Assembly (NCBI GenBank): GCA_021731815.1 | Contig: JAKFWO010000017.1 | Location: 1-49,220, forward strand | DNA length: 49,220 bases | Reading direction: 5' to 3' | Origin: Hyphomonadaceae bacterium | Lineage (GTDB): Bacteria; Pseudomonadota; Alphaproteobacteria; Caulobacterales; Aquidulcibacteraceae | Translations under genes and position numbers: made by a program | Notes under the pieces: model-generated | Told to the model about the DNA's origin: nothing | The model's database searches: none | What the model saw: only the letters and a program-made list of their open reading frames with translations | Shown here: positions 38,683-47,009 of the stretch, one piece after another | How positions within the stretch are numbered: the first letter of the stretch is position 1 | Layout: every line of letters starts with the position of its first letter

Positions 38683-39813
38683 ATGGCGTCCGATTATTAT
38701 TCCACGCTCGGAATCCCGCGGGATGCCGATGGCAATGCCCTGAAATCGGCCTTTCGTAAAAAGGCGATGGAATATCATCCCGACCGCAATCCGGGCGACA
38801 AGGCGGCCGAGGCCAAATTCAAGGAAATCAGCGAGGCCTATTCCATCCTGTCGGATCCTGAAAAGCGGCAGATCTATGACCGCTTTGGTGCCGAGGGCCT
38901 CAAGGGGGCCGGTCAGGGCGGCGGGTTCAGCGGAGGCGCGGGCTTTGACGATGTGCTGAACGGCATGTTCGGCGATTTGTTCGAGGATCTGTTCGCCGGC
39001 GGCCGCTCCGGCCAGCGCGGGCCCCAGCGCGGGGCGGATCTGCGCCAGGATGCCGGGATTTCGCTCGAGGAGGCTTTTTCCGGCCGCAGCGTGCGACTTG
39101 ATGTGACCAGCAGCGAGGCCTGTGCGCCCTGTGGCGGCTCGGGCGCGGCTCCCGGCGCACGGGCGGAGACCTGCAAGACCTGTCAGGGCCATGGCCGGCT
39201 GCGCGTCCAGCAGGGTTTTTTCACGATGGAGCGGACCTGCGCCGCCTGCGGGGGCCGCGGCCAGGTCATTCGCGACGCCTGCAAGACCTGCCAGGGCCGG
39301 GGTGCAACGCGCCGGCAAAGGGAGATCGATGTCGCGATCCCGGCCGGCGTCGAGGATGGGACGCGCATCCGCCTGTCGGGCGAGGGCGATTCAGGGGCAC
39401 GCGGGGGCCCCGCCGGGGATCTCTATCTGTTCGTGTCGGTCGGCAAACATGATCTGTTCGAGCGCGACGGTGCAGATTTATACTGCCAGGCTCCGGTGCA
39501 GATGACGGTCGCCGCCCTTGGCGGGAGCGTCGAAGTGCCGACCATCGAGGGCGGGCGCGCGCGCATCGACATCCCCGAAGGTGCCCAGACGGGCCGGCGC
39601 TTTCGCCTCAAGGGCAAGGGCATGACCAAATTGCGCAATTCCGGCCCGCGCGGGGATTTGCTCGTCGAAATCCTCGTGGAAACCCCTGTGAAGCTGACCA
39701 CGAAGCAGAAGGATCTGCTGCGCCAGTTCGATCGCGAATGCTGCGCCGAAAGCCATCCCCAGTCGAGCGGCTTTTTCGAGCGCGTGAAACGCGTCTTCGA
39801 AAACGGGCATTAA
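38683..39813 (+). CDS. dnaJ: Chaperone DnaJ (Hsp40)
   Basis: 376 residues. The J domain (1-70) has YHPDRNPGD with the HPD tripeptide that stimulates DnaK ATPase. A short Gly/Phe-rich region (about 75-105) follows. The zinc domain has all four CxxCxGxG repeats: CAPCGGSG, CKTCQGHG, CAACGGRG and CKTCQGRG (about 146-207). The C-terminal substrate-binding domains end near residue 350. It is cotranscribed with dnaK, and its 3' end faces the ZnuD-like gene. Confidence 0.97.
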   Translation: MASDYYSTLGIPRDADGNALKSAFRKKAMEYHPDRNPGDKAAEAKFKEISEAYSILSDPEKRQIYDRFGAEGLKGAGQGGGFSGGAGFDDVLNGMFGDLFEDLFAGGRSGQRGPQRGADLRQDAGISLEEAFSGRSVRLDVTSSEACAPCGGSGAAPGARAETCKTCQGHGRLRVQQGFFTMERTCAACGGRGQVIRDACKTCQGRGATRRQREIDVAIPAGVEDGTRIRLSGEGDSGARGGPAGDLYLFVSVGKHDLFERDGADLYCQAPVQMTVAALGGSVEVPTIEGGRARIDIPEGAQTGRRFRLKGKGMTKLRNSGPRGDLLVEILVETPVKLTTKQKDLLRQFDRECCAESHPQSSGFFERVKRVFENGH

Positions 39814-39870
39814 GGGATTTTAAGAAAAAAGTTTTTGCCAAACTGATTTAAACCGCTCCGGACCCGCCTC

Positions 39871-41925
39871 TCAAAACGCCGCCTTCAGCGTGAAGCGGAT
39901 ATTGCGACCGGGCAGGGGCGCGACATCCTTGAGGAAGGAAGTCGCCAGCCGCGCATCGGCATCGGTCAGATTCCTGCCATCGATGACCAGGGTGACAGGG
40001 CTGTTTTTCCGGGGCTGCCAGATCAATTGGGCATTGAGGAAGCGGTAGCCATCGGTCGGCAATTCGAAATCCGTGACATTGCTTTGCCCCCGCGCGATGA
40101 TCCCTTCGACCCGCGCAGTCAGGCCGCGCCATTCGCTTTTGAGCCCCAACACCACATTGAGCGGCGGAATGCGCGGCAGATTGCGATTGGTACCGGCCCC
40201 CTCGCGGGCAGCGAACCGCGCCCGCACCAGCTCGACACTGGCATCCGTCGTGAGATGCCAGGTGCCGCGGTGCAGGATTTCGTAGACGATCTCGATTTCA
40301 CCGCCGGTGAACCGCGCATCGCGCTGGTTGAAGGCAAAAACCGGCAATTCGCCGAATTCTTCGGCTTCCTCCCCCTCGAATGCGGGAAACAATCCGGCAT
40401 CGACCAGATCCTGGGCGCTGCGCCCGTCCGGCGTCAGGGCGATGAAATTGTTGAACCTTGTGTGGAACCCGTGGAGATCCACTTTCAGCCGCGAAAAATG
40501 CCAATGGGTGGCAAATTCGAAGGAATTCCCGGTTTCGATCCCGATATCCGCATCGCCGAGTTCGAAATTCGCTGTCGCAAGATGGGGACCGAGCGCAAAT
40601 AATTCCGCCGGATTGGGCGCGCGCTGGGCGCGGGCGAAGGTCAGGCCAAGCAGCAATGTTTCAGACGCCTGCCACGCCCCCCCGAAAGAGAAGCTGGCCG
40701 GGGTGAAGCCGCGGGCCGGGCCACTGTCGGGCGCGATGCGCCGGCTGTCGATCCGCGCCCCGGCCTCGAGGCTGAGCGCCCCGAATTCCCGGCGTCCCAG
40801 CCAGAATCCACCGATATCCCTTTGAATATTTGGTGCAATGAAGCTCTCTTCGCCGATCGCGCCATTGTCGCTGCGCAGAAACTGGAATCCGAACGCACCT
40901 TTCGCCCCCAAAACGGGTTGATGGGCCAGTTCCGCACGAAATTCGTAACCCCGGTTGAAAAACAGCGTGGCCGGTTCGACACCGCCTTCGAGCTCCACAT
41001 GCTGGTAATCGCCATAAGCAAAGGAAAATTTCCCGCTTTCCAGACCGGCAAGGCCGAGCAAGGTCTCGCCGCGCACTTCCACCCGGTTCTGGGCGAGATC
41101 GATGCGCGGCCCCTCCTCGCCCTCCCCCGGAACCCCGTAATTGCCGGTCAGGCGGCGATAGGTGACACCCAGCGATCTGCCGGTGCCGAGCAGTGACAGG
41201 CCGAAGGCATAATTGCTGGCATCGACATCGGAATTGGCCAGCCGACCGGTTTCGCGGTCTTCTTCACCGCTGGCCTCTCGCAGCACGCGGGAACGGGAAT
41301 TGCCGGGGATATCATAATCATCGGTCTCGCGCGTGCCGCCCTGGATGCGGATCGCCACCGGCCCGTAAGCGAGATCGACATGGCCGGCCCCCTGAAAGCC
41401 ATCGTCAACGGTCGAGTAATTGAAGCGCGCCCCGCCGCCCAGCACCTTGTCCGGCCGCTCCTGCTTGATCAGACCGTCGATCACATTGACCACGCCGCCA
41501 ATGGCATTATTGCCATAGGCCAGCGCCTGCGAGCCGCGCAGCACCTCAATCCGGGTGGCCTCCGAGGCATCGGCCGAAACTGCGTGGTCGGGGCTCGCGG
41601 AAGACGCGTCGATGACGCCAATTCCGTTGGAGAGAATACGGATCCGGTCCTCGCCAAGCCCCCGGATGACCGGCCGGGCGGCACCCGCCCCAAAGGCGGT
41701 GGAGGTCACGCCGGGCAGTTTTTCCAGCGCTTCGCCGAGCGTTGCCGATGGCAGGGCCAGAAGCTCGGTTTCAGTCAGCACGCTGACGCCCTGAAGGGCC
41801 TTTTCGGCATCGGTGCGCAAGGGCGCGGTGACCACCACTTCCTGGGTCTCATGGCCCGGCGCGCTTTGGGGCGAGGGCTCGGATGCCACGGCAAGGATCG
41901 CAGCGGCGGTGAGGAGGTTCATCAT
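39871..41925 (-). CDS. ZnuD-like TonB-dependent zinc receptor
   Basis: 684 residues. A short signal peptide (about 1-18) leads to the TonB box ETQEVVVTAPLR, and the plug has LGEALEKLPGVTS, ARPVIRGLGEDRIRIL and RIEVLRGSQALAYGNNAIGGVVNV. The C-terminus, SFLKDVAPLPGRNIRFTLKAAF split by a few variable residues in relatives, is the signature I associate with the ZnuD/TdfJ zinc receptors, ending in Phe. A Zur box lies 46-58 bp upstream, which supports zinc as substrate and derepression in zinc shortage. The start is ATG 41925 or the adjacent ATG 41922. It is divergent from the gamma-glutamyltransferase gene. Confidence 0.87.
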   Translation of the reverse strand: MMNLLTAAAILAVASEPSPQSAPGHETQEVVVTAPLRTDAEKALQGVSVLTETELLALPSATLGEALEKLPGVTSTAFGAGAARPVIRGLGEDRIRILSNGIGVIDASSASPDHAVSADASEATRIEVLRGSQALAYGNNAIGGVVNVIDGLIKQERPDKVLGGGARFNYSTVDDGFQGAGHVDLAYGPVAIRIQGGTRETDDYDIPGNSRSRVLREASGEEDRETGRLANSDVDASNYAFGLSLLGTGRSLGVTYRRLTGNYGVPGEGEEGPRIDLAQNRVEVRGETLLGLAGLESGKFSFAYGDYQHVELEGGVEPATLFFNRGYEFRAELAHQPVLGAKGAFGFQFLRSDNGAIGEESFIAPNIQRDIGGFWLGRREFGALSLEAGARIDSRRIAPDSGPARGFTPASFSFGGAWQASETLLLGLTFARAQRAPNPAELFALGPHLATANFELGDADIGIETGNSFEFATHWHFSRLKVDLHGFHTRFNNFIALTPDGRSAQDLVDAGLFPAFEGEEAEEFGELPVFAFNQRDARFTGGEIEIVYEILHRGTWHLTTDASVELVRARFAAREGAGTNRNLPRIPPLNVVLGLKSEWRGLTARVEGIIARGQSNVTDFELPTDGYRFLNAQLIWQPRKNSPVTLVIDGRNLTDADARLATSFLKDVAPLPGRNIRFTLKAAF

Positions 41926-41970
41926 GCAAATCAGCCTTACCGTGAAATACGCAGATTCGGCTTATCGGAT

Positions 41971-41983
41971 GTTATAATATAAC
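41971..41983 (-). promoter_or_regulatory. Zur box
   Basis: GTTATAATATAAC is a perfect 13-bp palindrome with arms GTTATA/TATAAC. In context, TGTTATAATATAACG matches the proteobacterial Zur core TGTTATAnTATAACA in all but one position. Zur with bound zinc represses uptake genes, and the adjacent minus-strand gene is a ZnuD-like receptor. The ggt-family gene on the other side starts 164 bp away and is a less likely target. Confidence 0.85.
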
Positions 41984-42146
41984 GCAAGCTCCCGGATGCG
42001 GCCGCATGTGGGCCGCGTGGTGCGCCGGTTGCGGAACGGGCATTGTGGAACGAATGGCACCGGATTAGGCTCGCGACCAAAGGGCCCCGACAAACGAGGC
42101 TCGAAAAAATATTTGACCGGCCATCAAGCCGACGCAGGAGGAACCG

Positions 42147-44084
42147 ATGCGTTTCACATTTCCCGGGGCTCTCCGCTTGCGGCCGCGCGTTTTCCTCCCG
42201 GTCCTCTGTCTGGCTCTATCGATGTCGCTCGGCCTGATGATTCCTCTGCCGGGATTTTCGCTGACCGGTGTGGCCTTCGGGCAAGGCGTTCCATCGGGCG
42301 AAAAACCTTCCGCCGCCCCGCCCGCCGCAAATCCTCCGGCAGGGCTCACCCGACTCCCCGAAGATCCGAAACCTGCACCCGGTTTTGCGCGCGGTGAACG
42401 CGTCACCGGTGCCGCCTGGTCGGGTCGCTCGGCCGTGGTCGCGCCCAATGGCGCGGCCGCAACGGCCCATCCGCTCGCCACCCAGGCCGCCATCGATGTG
42501 CTGAAAAAAGGTGGCTCGGCGGTCGATGCCGCGATTGCTGCCAATGCCATGCTCGGCCTTGTCGAGCCCACCGGCAACGGCATTGGCGGGGACCTCTATG
42601 CCATTGTCTGGGATCCGCGCAGCGGCAAATTGCACGGGCTGAATGCATCGGGCAAATCGCCGCTCGGCCGCTCGCTGGAAGAAACCCGCGCCATCGCCAG
42701 GGCCAAGGGCAAGACACGCAATGGCGCGCTGCTCTTGCCGAGCTTCGGGGCGGTGACCGTCACCGTGCCGGGCGCGGTGGATGGCTGGTTCGAGCTGCAC
42801 CGCAAATTCGGCAGGCTCAAAATGGCCGACAATCTGGCTTCGGCGATTCGTTATGCCGAGTCCGGCGCGCCGATTCCGGAAGTGATCGCCTTTTACATGG
42901 AAGGCAATCGCCGGCGGCTCGAACGGGCCTTTGCCGATGGTGAGCTCGAGGAAATCGCCAATGCCCGTGCCGTGTACTGGAAGGGCGGAAAGGGCCCGGC
43001 CAGCGGTTCGCTGTTCGTGAACCGGGACCTCGCCAACACCTATCGCCAGATCGCCAGGGGTGGACGTGACGCCTTCTACAAGGGCGCGATCGCTGCGACC
43101 ATGGATACCTATATGCGGCGCATTGGCGGCCATCTGCGCAAGGAGGATTTCGCGGCCCATAAAAGCCTGTGGCTCGACCCCGCCTGCATTCCCTATCGCG
43201 ATGTCGAGGTCTGCGGGCTCGGCCAGAACACCCAGGGGCTGTCGACCCTGCAAATCCTGCAAATCCTCAATGAATTCGATTTGCGCAAGATGGGTTTCAT
43301 GAGCGCCGACAGCCTGCACGCCCAGATCGAGGCCAAGCGCCTCGCTTTCGAGGACCGGGCGCTCGCCTTCCACGATCCCGAAACCGGCACTTTCGACCAG
43401 CAGCAGCTCCTCGACCCGGCCTATGCCAAAGCCCGTGCCGCGCGCATCGACATGGCGCGTGCGGCCGAGGAAGTGTTTCCCGGCCTCGATGCGCTGAAAA
43501 GTTCCGACACCACCTATCTCACCACCGCCGACAAGGACGGCATGATGGTATCGCTCATCCAGAGCAATTATCGTGGCATGGGATCGGGTCTCGTGCCCGA
43601 CGGACTCGGCTTCATGTTTCAGGACCGGGGGGAATTATTTGCGCTCAGCGACGGCCATCCCAATCTCTACGCCCCCGGCAAGCGTCCCTTCCAGACCATC
43701 ATTCCGGGCTTTGCGAAGAAAGAGGGCAAGCCCTGGCTCGCTTTCGGAGTGATGGGCGGCGACATGCAGCCCCAGGCGCAGGCGCAGATCATTATCAATC
43801 TGGTGGATTACGGTCTCGACCTCCAGGCCGCGGGCGACGCAGCGCGCTTCCGTCATGGTGGCTCGACCGAACCGACCGGCGAGGCCGCCTCTGGAAAAGG
43901 CTTTGTGGTCCTGGAAAAAGGCGTGCCCGCCGAAGTCGCGGCCGAATTGGCGCGGCGGGGGCATGTCATTCGCCCGGCCGATGGCTCGTTGGGCGGCTAT
44001 CAGGCCATCATGCGCGATTTCGAGCACGGGACCTGGATCGCCGCCACCGAGATGCGCAAGGACGGGTCCGCCGACGGCTATTGA
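42147..44084 (+). CDS. Gamma-glutamyltransferase-family Ntn hydrolase
   Basis: 645 residues. An N-terminal signal segment (about 15-46, ending AFGQG) makes it a predicted periplasmic enzyme. The proprotein self-cleaves before the nucleophile Thr455 in KSSDTTYLTTADKDG, giving a large and a small subunit. Conserved GGSAVDAAIAANAMLGLVEP and GNGIGGDLYAIV are present, as is GSGLVPDGLGFMFQDRG in the small subunit. The segment that in classical GGT holds the glutamate-binding Arg (DFREVAP type) reads LNASGKSP, as in YwrD-like members, so transpeptidase activity on glutathione is doubtful and an amidase or cephalosporin-acylase-like role is possible. Confidence 0.87.
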   Translation: MRFTFPGALRLRPRVFLPVLCLALSMSLGLMIPLPGFSLTGVAFGQGVPSGEKPSAAPPAANPPAGLTRLPEDPKPAPGFARGERVTGAAWSGRSAVVAPNGAAATAHPLATQAAIDVLKKGGSAVDAAIAANAMLGLVEPTGNGIGGDLYAIVWDPRSGKLHGLNASGKSPLGRSLEETRAIARAKGKTRNGALLLPSFGAVTVTVPGAVDGWFELHRKFGRLKMADNLASAIRYAESGAPIPEVIAFYMEGNRRRLERAFADGELEEIANARAVYWKGGKGPASGSLFVNRDLANTYRQIARGGRDAFYKGAIAATMDTYMRRIGGHLRKEDFAAHKSLWLDPACIPYRDVEVCGLGQNTQGLSTLQILQILNEFDLRKMGFMSADSLHAQIEAKRLAFEDRALAFHDPETGTFDQQQLLDPAYAKARAARIDMARAAEEVFPGLDALKSSDTTYLTTADKDGMMVSLIQSNYRGMGSGLVPDGLGFMFQDRGELFALSDGHPNLYAPGKRPFQTIIPGFAKKEGKPWLAFGVMGGDMQPQAQAQIIINLVDYGLDLQAAGDAARFRHGGSTEPTGEAASGKGFVVLEKGVPAEVAAELARRGHVIRPADGSLGGYQAIMRDFEHGTWIAATEMRKDGSADGY

Positions 44085-44203
44085 CCGGGAACCGGGTTCG
44101 GGACGCCCTTGCGCTTGCCTCAAAGCGCGCTACAAGCGGCGCATTCCGGCAAGCTGAATTGCCCGGTTTGCCCTTTTTTTGAATCGCGTGGCGGATCCTG
44201 TCC

Positions 44204-44614
44204 ATGGCCCAGAAATTTGCGTTCAGTCTCGTCGCTCCGGAGGGGGAATTCTTCGCCGATGAGGTGGAATTAGTCGTCGCCCCGGGGGCGGAGGGCGATT
44301 TCGGCGTGATGGCGGCCCATGCGCCCTTCATGACCCTGTTGCGTCCCGGCATTGTGCGTGCCGAAAAGGATGGCATCGCCACGCGCATCTTCGTTCATGG
44401 CGGCTTTGCCGAAATAACCCCCGCCCGGATGACGGTTCTGGCCGAGGAAGCGATCGACCTCGCCGGAATCGATGAAGGCGCTTTGTCCACCGAAATCCGT
44501 GGATTGGGCGAGGAGCTGAAGGGCATCACCGATCCGGTCCACCGTGCGGGGATCGAGGCGCGCGCCGCGAGGCTCGAAGCCCTGCGCGGAGCGATCGCCG
44601 GCCAGCGACATTGA
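44204..44614 (+). CDS. atpC: ATP synthase F1 subunit epsilon
   Basis: 136 residues. Epsilon couples the F1 rotor to the c-ring and can inhibit ATP hydrolysis. The N-terminal beta domain has the usual start FSLVAPEGEFFADEVELVVAPGAEGDFGVMAAHAPFMT split over conserved positions, and HGGFAEITPARMTVLAEEAIDLAGID. A C-terminal helical hairpin follows. Unusually it stands between a GGT-family gene and hisC, without atpH, A, G or D beside it. Its stop codon TGA is the first part of the 14-bp tandem array. Confidence 0.94.
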   Translation: MAQKFAFSLVAPEGEFFADEVELVVAPGAEGDFGVMAAHAPFMTLLRPGIVRAEKDGIATRIFVHGGFAEITPARMTVLAEEAIDLAGIDEGALSTEIRGLGEELKGITDPVHRAGIEARAARLEALRGAIAGQRH

Positions 44615-44709
44615 CACAGCCGATCTGACTCAGCCGATCTGACTCAGGCGATCTGACTCAGGCGATCTGACTCAGGCGACTTGCCTCAGCCGAATTGACA
44701 CAGCCGAAA
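44612..44709. repeat. Tandem array, seven 14-bp units (TGACTCAGSCGATC)
   Basis: Units start at 44612, 44626, 44640, 44654, 44668, 44682 and 44696. Unit 1 includes the atpC stop codon, and the last unit ends 8 bp before the hisC ATG, so the array fills practically the whole intergenic gap. The two end units are the more diverged ones and both contain TTGACA when the preceding T is counted. Confidence 0.96.
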
Positions 44710-44717
44710 GCCCTTCC

Positions 44718-45827
44718 ATGAATGCGCCGACCCCGACCGCCGCGCCGACCCCATTGGCGCAGATCCTTGCGATCACGCCCTATAAGGGCGGCGAGGCTGT
44801 CATTCCGGGCATCGCGCATCCGGTCAAGCTGTCCTCCAATGAGAACCCGCTGGGCGCTTCGCTCGCTGCACAAGCAGCTTTTCAGGCGGCTGCCGGGAAA
44901 CTCGCGATCTATCCCGATGGCGGTGCGGCGGAACTGCGCCATGCGATCGGTGTGACCCATGGGCTCGCGCCAGAGCGGATCATTTGCGGCTCGGGCTCGG
45001 ACGAGATCTTCCAGATGCTGGCGCGCGCCTTTCTCGCCCCCGGCGACGAGATCATCCAGTCCGCGCACGGATTTCTGGTCTATCGGCTGGTGGCGCAGGC
45101 CGCAGGTGCCGTGACGCTCTCGGCCCCCGAGCAGGATTTGTGCGCCGATGTCGACGCGCTGCTGGCGCTGGTCAGCCCGCGCACCAAAATCCTGTTCCTC
45201 GCCAATCCCAACAACCCGACCGGGTCATGGCTTGGGGCCGCGGGGATTGCACGCCTTCACGCCGGCCTGCCGCCGCGCGTGCTGCTGGTGCTGGACGAGG
45301 CCTATGCCGAATATGTCACCGCCCCCGAATATGAATCCGGGCTGGCGCTGGCCGCCGGCCATGACAATGTGCTGGTGACGCGGACTTTTTCGAAGATTTA
45401 CGGCCTGGCTTCCCTTCGGCTCGGCTGGGCTTACGGTCCTGCGGGCATCATCGACGCGCTCAACCGGGTGCGCGGACCCTTCAATGTCAGCGCGCCCGCC
45501 ATGGCGGCGGGAATTGCAGCGCTCACCGATCAGGAATTCGTCGCGCGCAGCCGGGCGCATAATTCCGTCGAGCTCGCACGTCTCGCGGCCGGCATTACCG
45601 GACACGGATTTCGTGTCGCCCCGAGTGCGGGCAATTTCCTGCTGGTGGATTTTGCCAGCGCCGACAAGGCCGCCGCCGCCGATGATTTTTTCCGCAGCCG
45701 CGGCCTGATCTTCCGCGCGATGGGAGCCTATGGGCTCGCGCAATATCTGCGGATTTCGATTGGCAGCGTGGCCGCCGATGACCAGGTGCTGGCCGCTTTC
45801 GCCGCTCTGGCTGAATCCGGGGCCTGA
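44718..45827 (+). CDS. hisC: Histidinol-phosphate aminotransferase
   Basis: 369 residues, a pyridoxal-phosphate fold-type I enzyme. N-terminal ITPYKGGEAVIPG and KLSSNENPLGAS; GSGSDEIFQMLARAFL; LANPNNPTGSW with the PLP-ring Asn; LDEAYAEYV with Asp and Tyr; and the PLP lysine in TRTFSKIYGLASLRLGW (about 225). It may also transaminate aromatic amino acids, since tyrA follows directly (the stop and start share TGATG). The ribosome-binding site is poor: only GAAAG at the end of the repeat array lies before the ATG. Confidence 0.95.
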   Translation: MNAPTPTAAPTPLAQILAITPYKGGEAVIPGIAHPVKLSSNENPLGASLAAQAAFQAAAGKLAIYPDGGAAELRHAIGVTHGLAPERIICGSGSDEIFQMLARAFLAPGDEIIQSAHGFLVYRLVAQAAGAVTLSAPEQDLCADVDALLALVSPRTKILFLANPNNPTGSWLGAAGIARLHAGLPPRVLLVLDEAYAEYVTAPEYESGLALAAGHDNVLVTRTFSKIYGLASLRLGWAYGPAGIIDALNRVRGPFNVSAPAMAAGIAALTDQEFVARSRAHNSVELARLAAGITGHGFRVAPSAGNFLLVDFASADKAAAADDFFRSRGLIFRAMGAYGLAQYLRISIGSVAADDQVLAAFAALAESGA

Positions 45828-46756
45828 TGCCCCCTTTGCCCTTTACGCGCACCGCCATTATCGGCGCGGGGCTGATGGGCTCGTCGCTGGCGCGCGCGCT
45901 GGCGGAAACCCGGCAATCGGCGACGGTCGCGCTATATGACCATTCCCCGGAAGTGCGGGCGCAGGCAATGGCGCTCGGGCTTGGCGAGGTCACCGACAGC
46001 CTTGCCGCCACTGTGACCGGTGCCGATCTGGTCGTGCTGGCAGCGCCGGTCGGGGCGTTTGAAGCGATCGCGACCGGCATCGCCATGCATCTCGCGAGAG
46101 GAGCGATCGTCACCGATATGGGCTCGGTCAAGAGCGCGGCGATCGCCGCCATCGCGCCGCATCTGCCCGCCAATGCCCTGTTCATACCCGCCCACCCGAT
46201 CGCCGGCACCGAGCAATCGGGGCCGGAAGCCGGCTTTGCAAGCCTGTTCCATGGCCGCTGGCAGATCCTGACGCCGCTCGAAGATCCCCGTCCCGAATAT
46301 CAGGCAGCAATTGCGCGCCTTGCCTGCCTGTGGGAGGCGCTGGGCTCGAAGGTCGAGATCATGGATCCAAGGCGTCATGATCTGGTGCTGGCCATCACCA
46401 GCCATTTGCCGCATCTCATCGCCTTCAATATCGTGGCGACGGCGGCCGATCTCGAAACCGTCACCGATTCGGAAGTGGTGAAATATTCCGCTGCCGGGTT
46501 TCGGGATTTCACCCGCATCGCGGCCTCGGACCCGATCATGTGGCGCGACGTGTTTCTCAATAATCGCGAGGCGGTGCTGGAAATGCTCGGGCGCTTCAAT
46601 GAGGACCTCGCCGCACTCGCGCGCGCCATACGCTGGGGGGATGGCGAAGCGCTGGAACAGGCCTTTGCCCGCGCCCGCGGCGTGCGCCGCCGTATCATCG
46701 AGGCCGGCGAGGACAGCCCCGCCCCCAATTTCGGCCGCGACCGGGAGAAGGGGTAG
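45827..46756 (+). CDS. tyrA: Prephenate/arogenate (cyclohexadienyl) dehydrogenase
   Basis: 309 residues. It oxidatively decarboxylates prephenate or arogenate on the way to tyrosine. The NAD(P)-binding motif is TAIIGAGLMGSSLARAL (9-25). Conserved DMGSVKSAAI, PAHPIAGTEQSGPEAG and the C-terminal helical domain with VLAITSHLPHLIAF and GFRDFTRIAASDPIMWRDV are present. There is no chorismate mutase or ACT domain. It overlaps hisC by one base (TGATG), so translation is coupled; the pairing suggests HisC or another aminotransferase acts in the same pathway. Confidence 0.94.
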   Translation: MPPLPFTRTAIIGAGLMGSSLARALAETRQSATVALYDHSPEVRAQAMALGLGEVTDSLAATVTGADLVVLAAPVGAFEAIATGIAMHLARGAIVTDMGSVKSAAIAAIAPHLPANALFIPAHPIAGTEQSGPEAGFASLFHGRWQILTPLEDPRPEYQAAIARLACLWEALGSKVEIMDPRRHDLVLAITSHLPHLIAFNIVATAADLETVTDSEVVKYSAAGFRDFTRIAASDPIMWRDVFLNNREAVLEMLGRFNEDLAALARAIRWGDGEALEQAFARARGVRRRIIEAGEDSPAPNFGRDREKG

Positions 46757-46767
46757 AAGGTCCGTTC

Positions 46768-46810
46768 AGGTGCCCCCTGCGCCTTTCACGTCAGCGGGGG
46801 GGGGGCACCT
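46768..46810. repeat. 10-bp inverted repeat with a ten-G run after tyrA
   Basis: AGGTGCCCCC (46768-46777) and GGGGGCACCT (46801-46810) are perfect complements separated by 23 bases, and the right arm is preceded by five more G, giving G10 at 46796-46805. It starts 12 bp after the tyrA stop. A second small inverted repeat GGCACC-CAT-GGTGCC follows at 46821-46835. Without a T-tract this is not a standard terminator, but it would form a strong hairpin. Confidence 0.7.
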
Positions 46811-46929
46811 CAGACAGGCTGGCACCCATGGTGCCCGCCTTCCGGGGGTTGCGCGGAGGCCGCTTTCTGGCACAAGTGCCACGAGGACTTGTTCGGTCGC
46901 CGGTCGCCGGTGCCGCGCGCACAGGCCAG

Positions 46930-46993
46930 AAACCGGGACCAGAAACCGGGACCAGGGACCGGGGCCAGGGACCGGGACCAGATACCGGGACAG
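46930..46993. repeat. Tandem array, five 13-bp units (RRACCGGGACCAG)
   Basis: Units start at 46930, 46943, 46956, 46969 and 46982. The first two are identical (AAACCGGGACCAG), the third and fourth begin GG, and the last is one base short. It ends 16 bp before the ATG of the MaoC-like gene at 47010. Confidence 0.94.
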
Positions 46994-47009
46994 GACGCAA
47001 AGGAATTTC

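Noticed and set aside
39825-39850. AT-rich hairpin GTTTTTGCCAAAC between dnaJ and the ZnuD-like gene
   Set aside because: The stem is short and AT-only, too weak for a confident bidirectional terminator.
44148-44180. GGCAA...TTGCC stem followed by seven T, possible terminator of the GGT-family gene
   Set aside because: The stem is only 5 bp with alternative pairings, and the T-tract ends 23 bp before atpC, leaving no room for an atpC promoter downstream.
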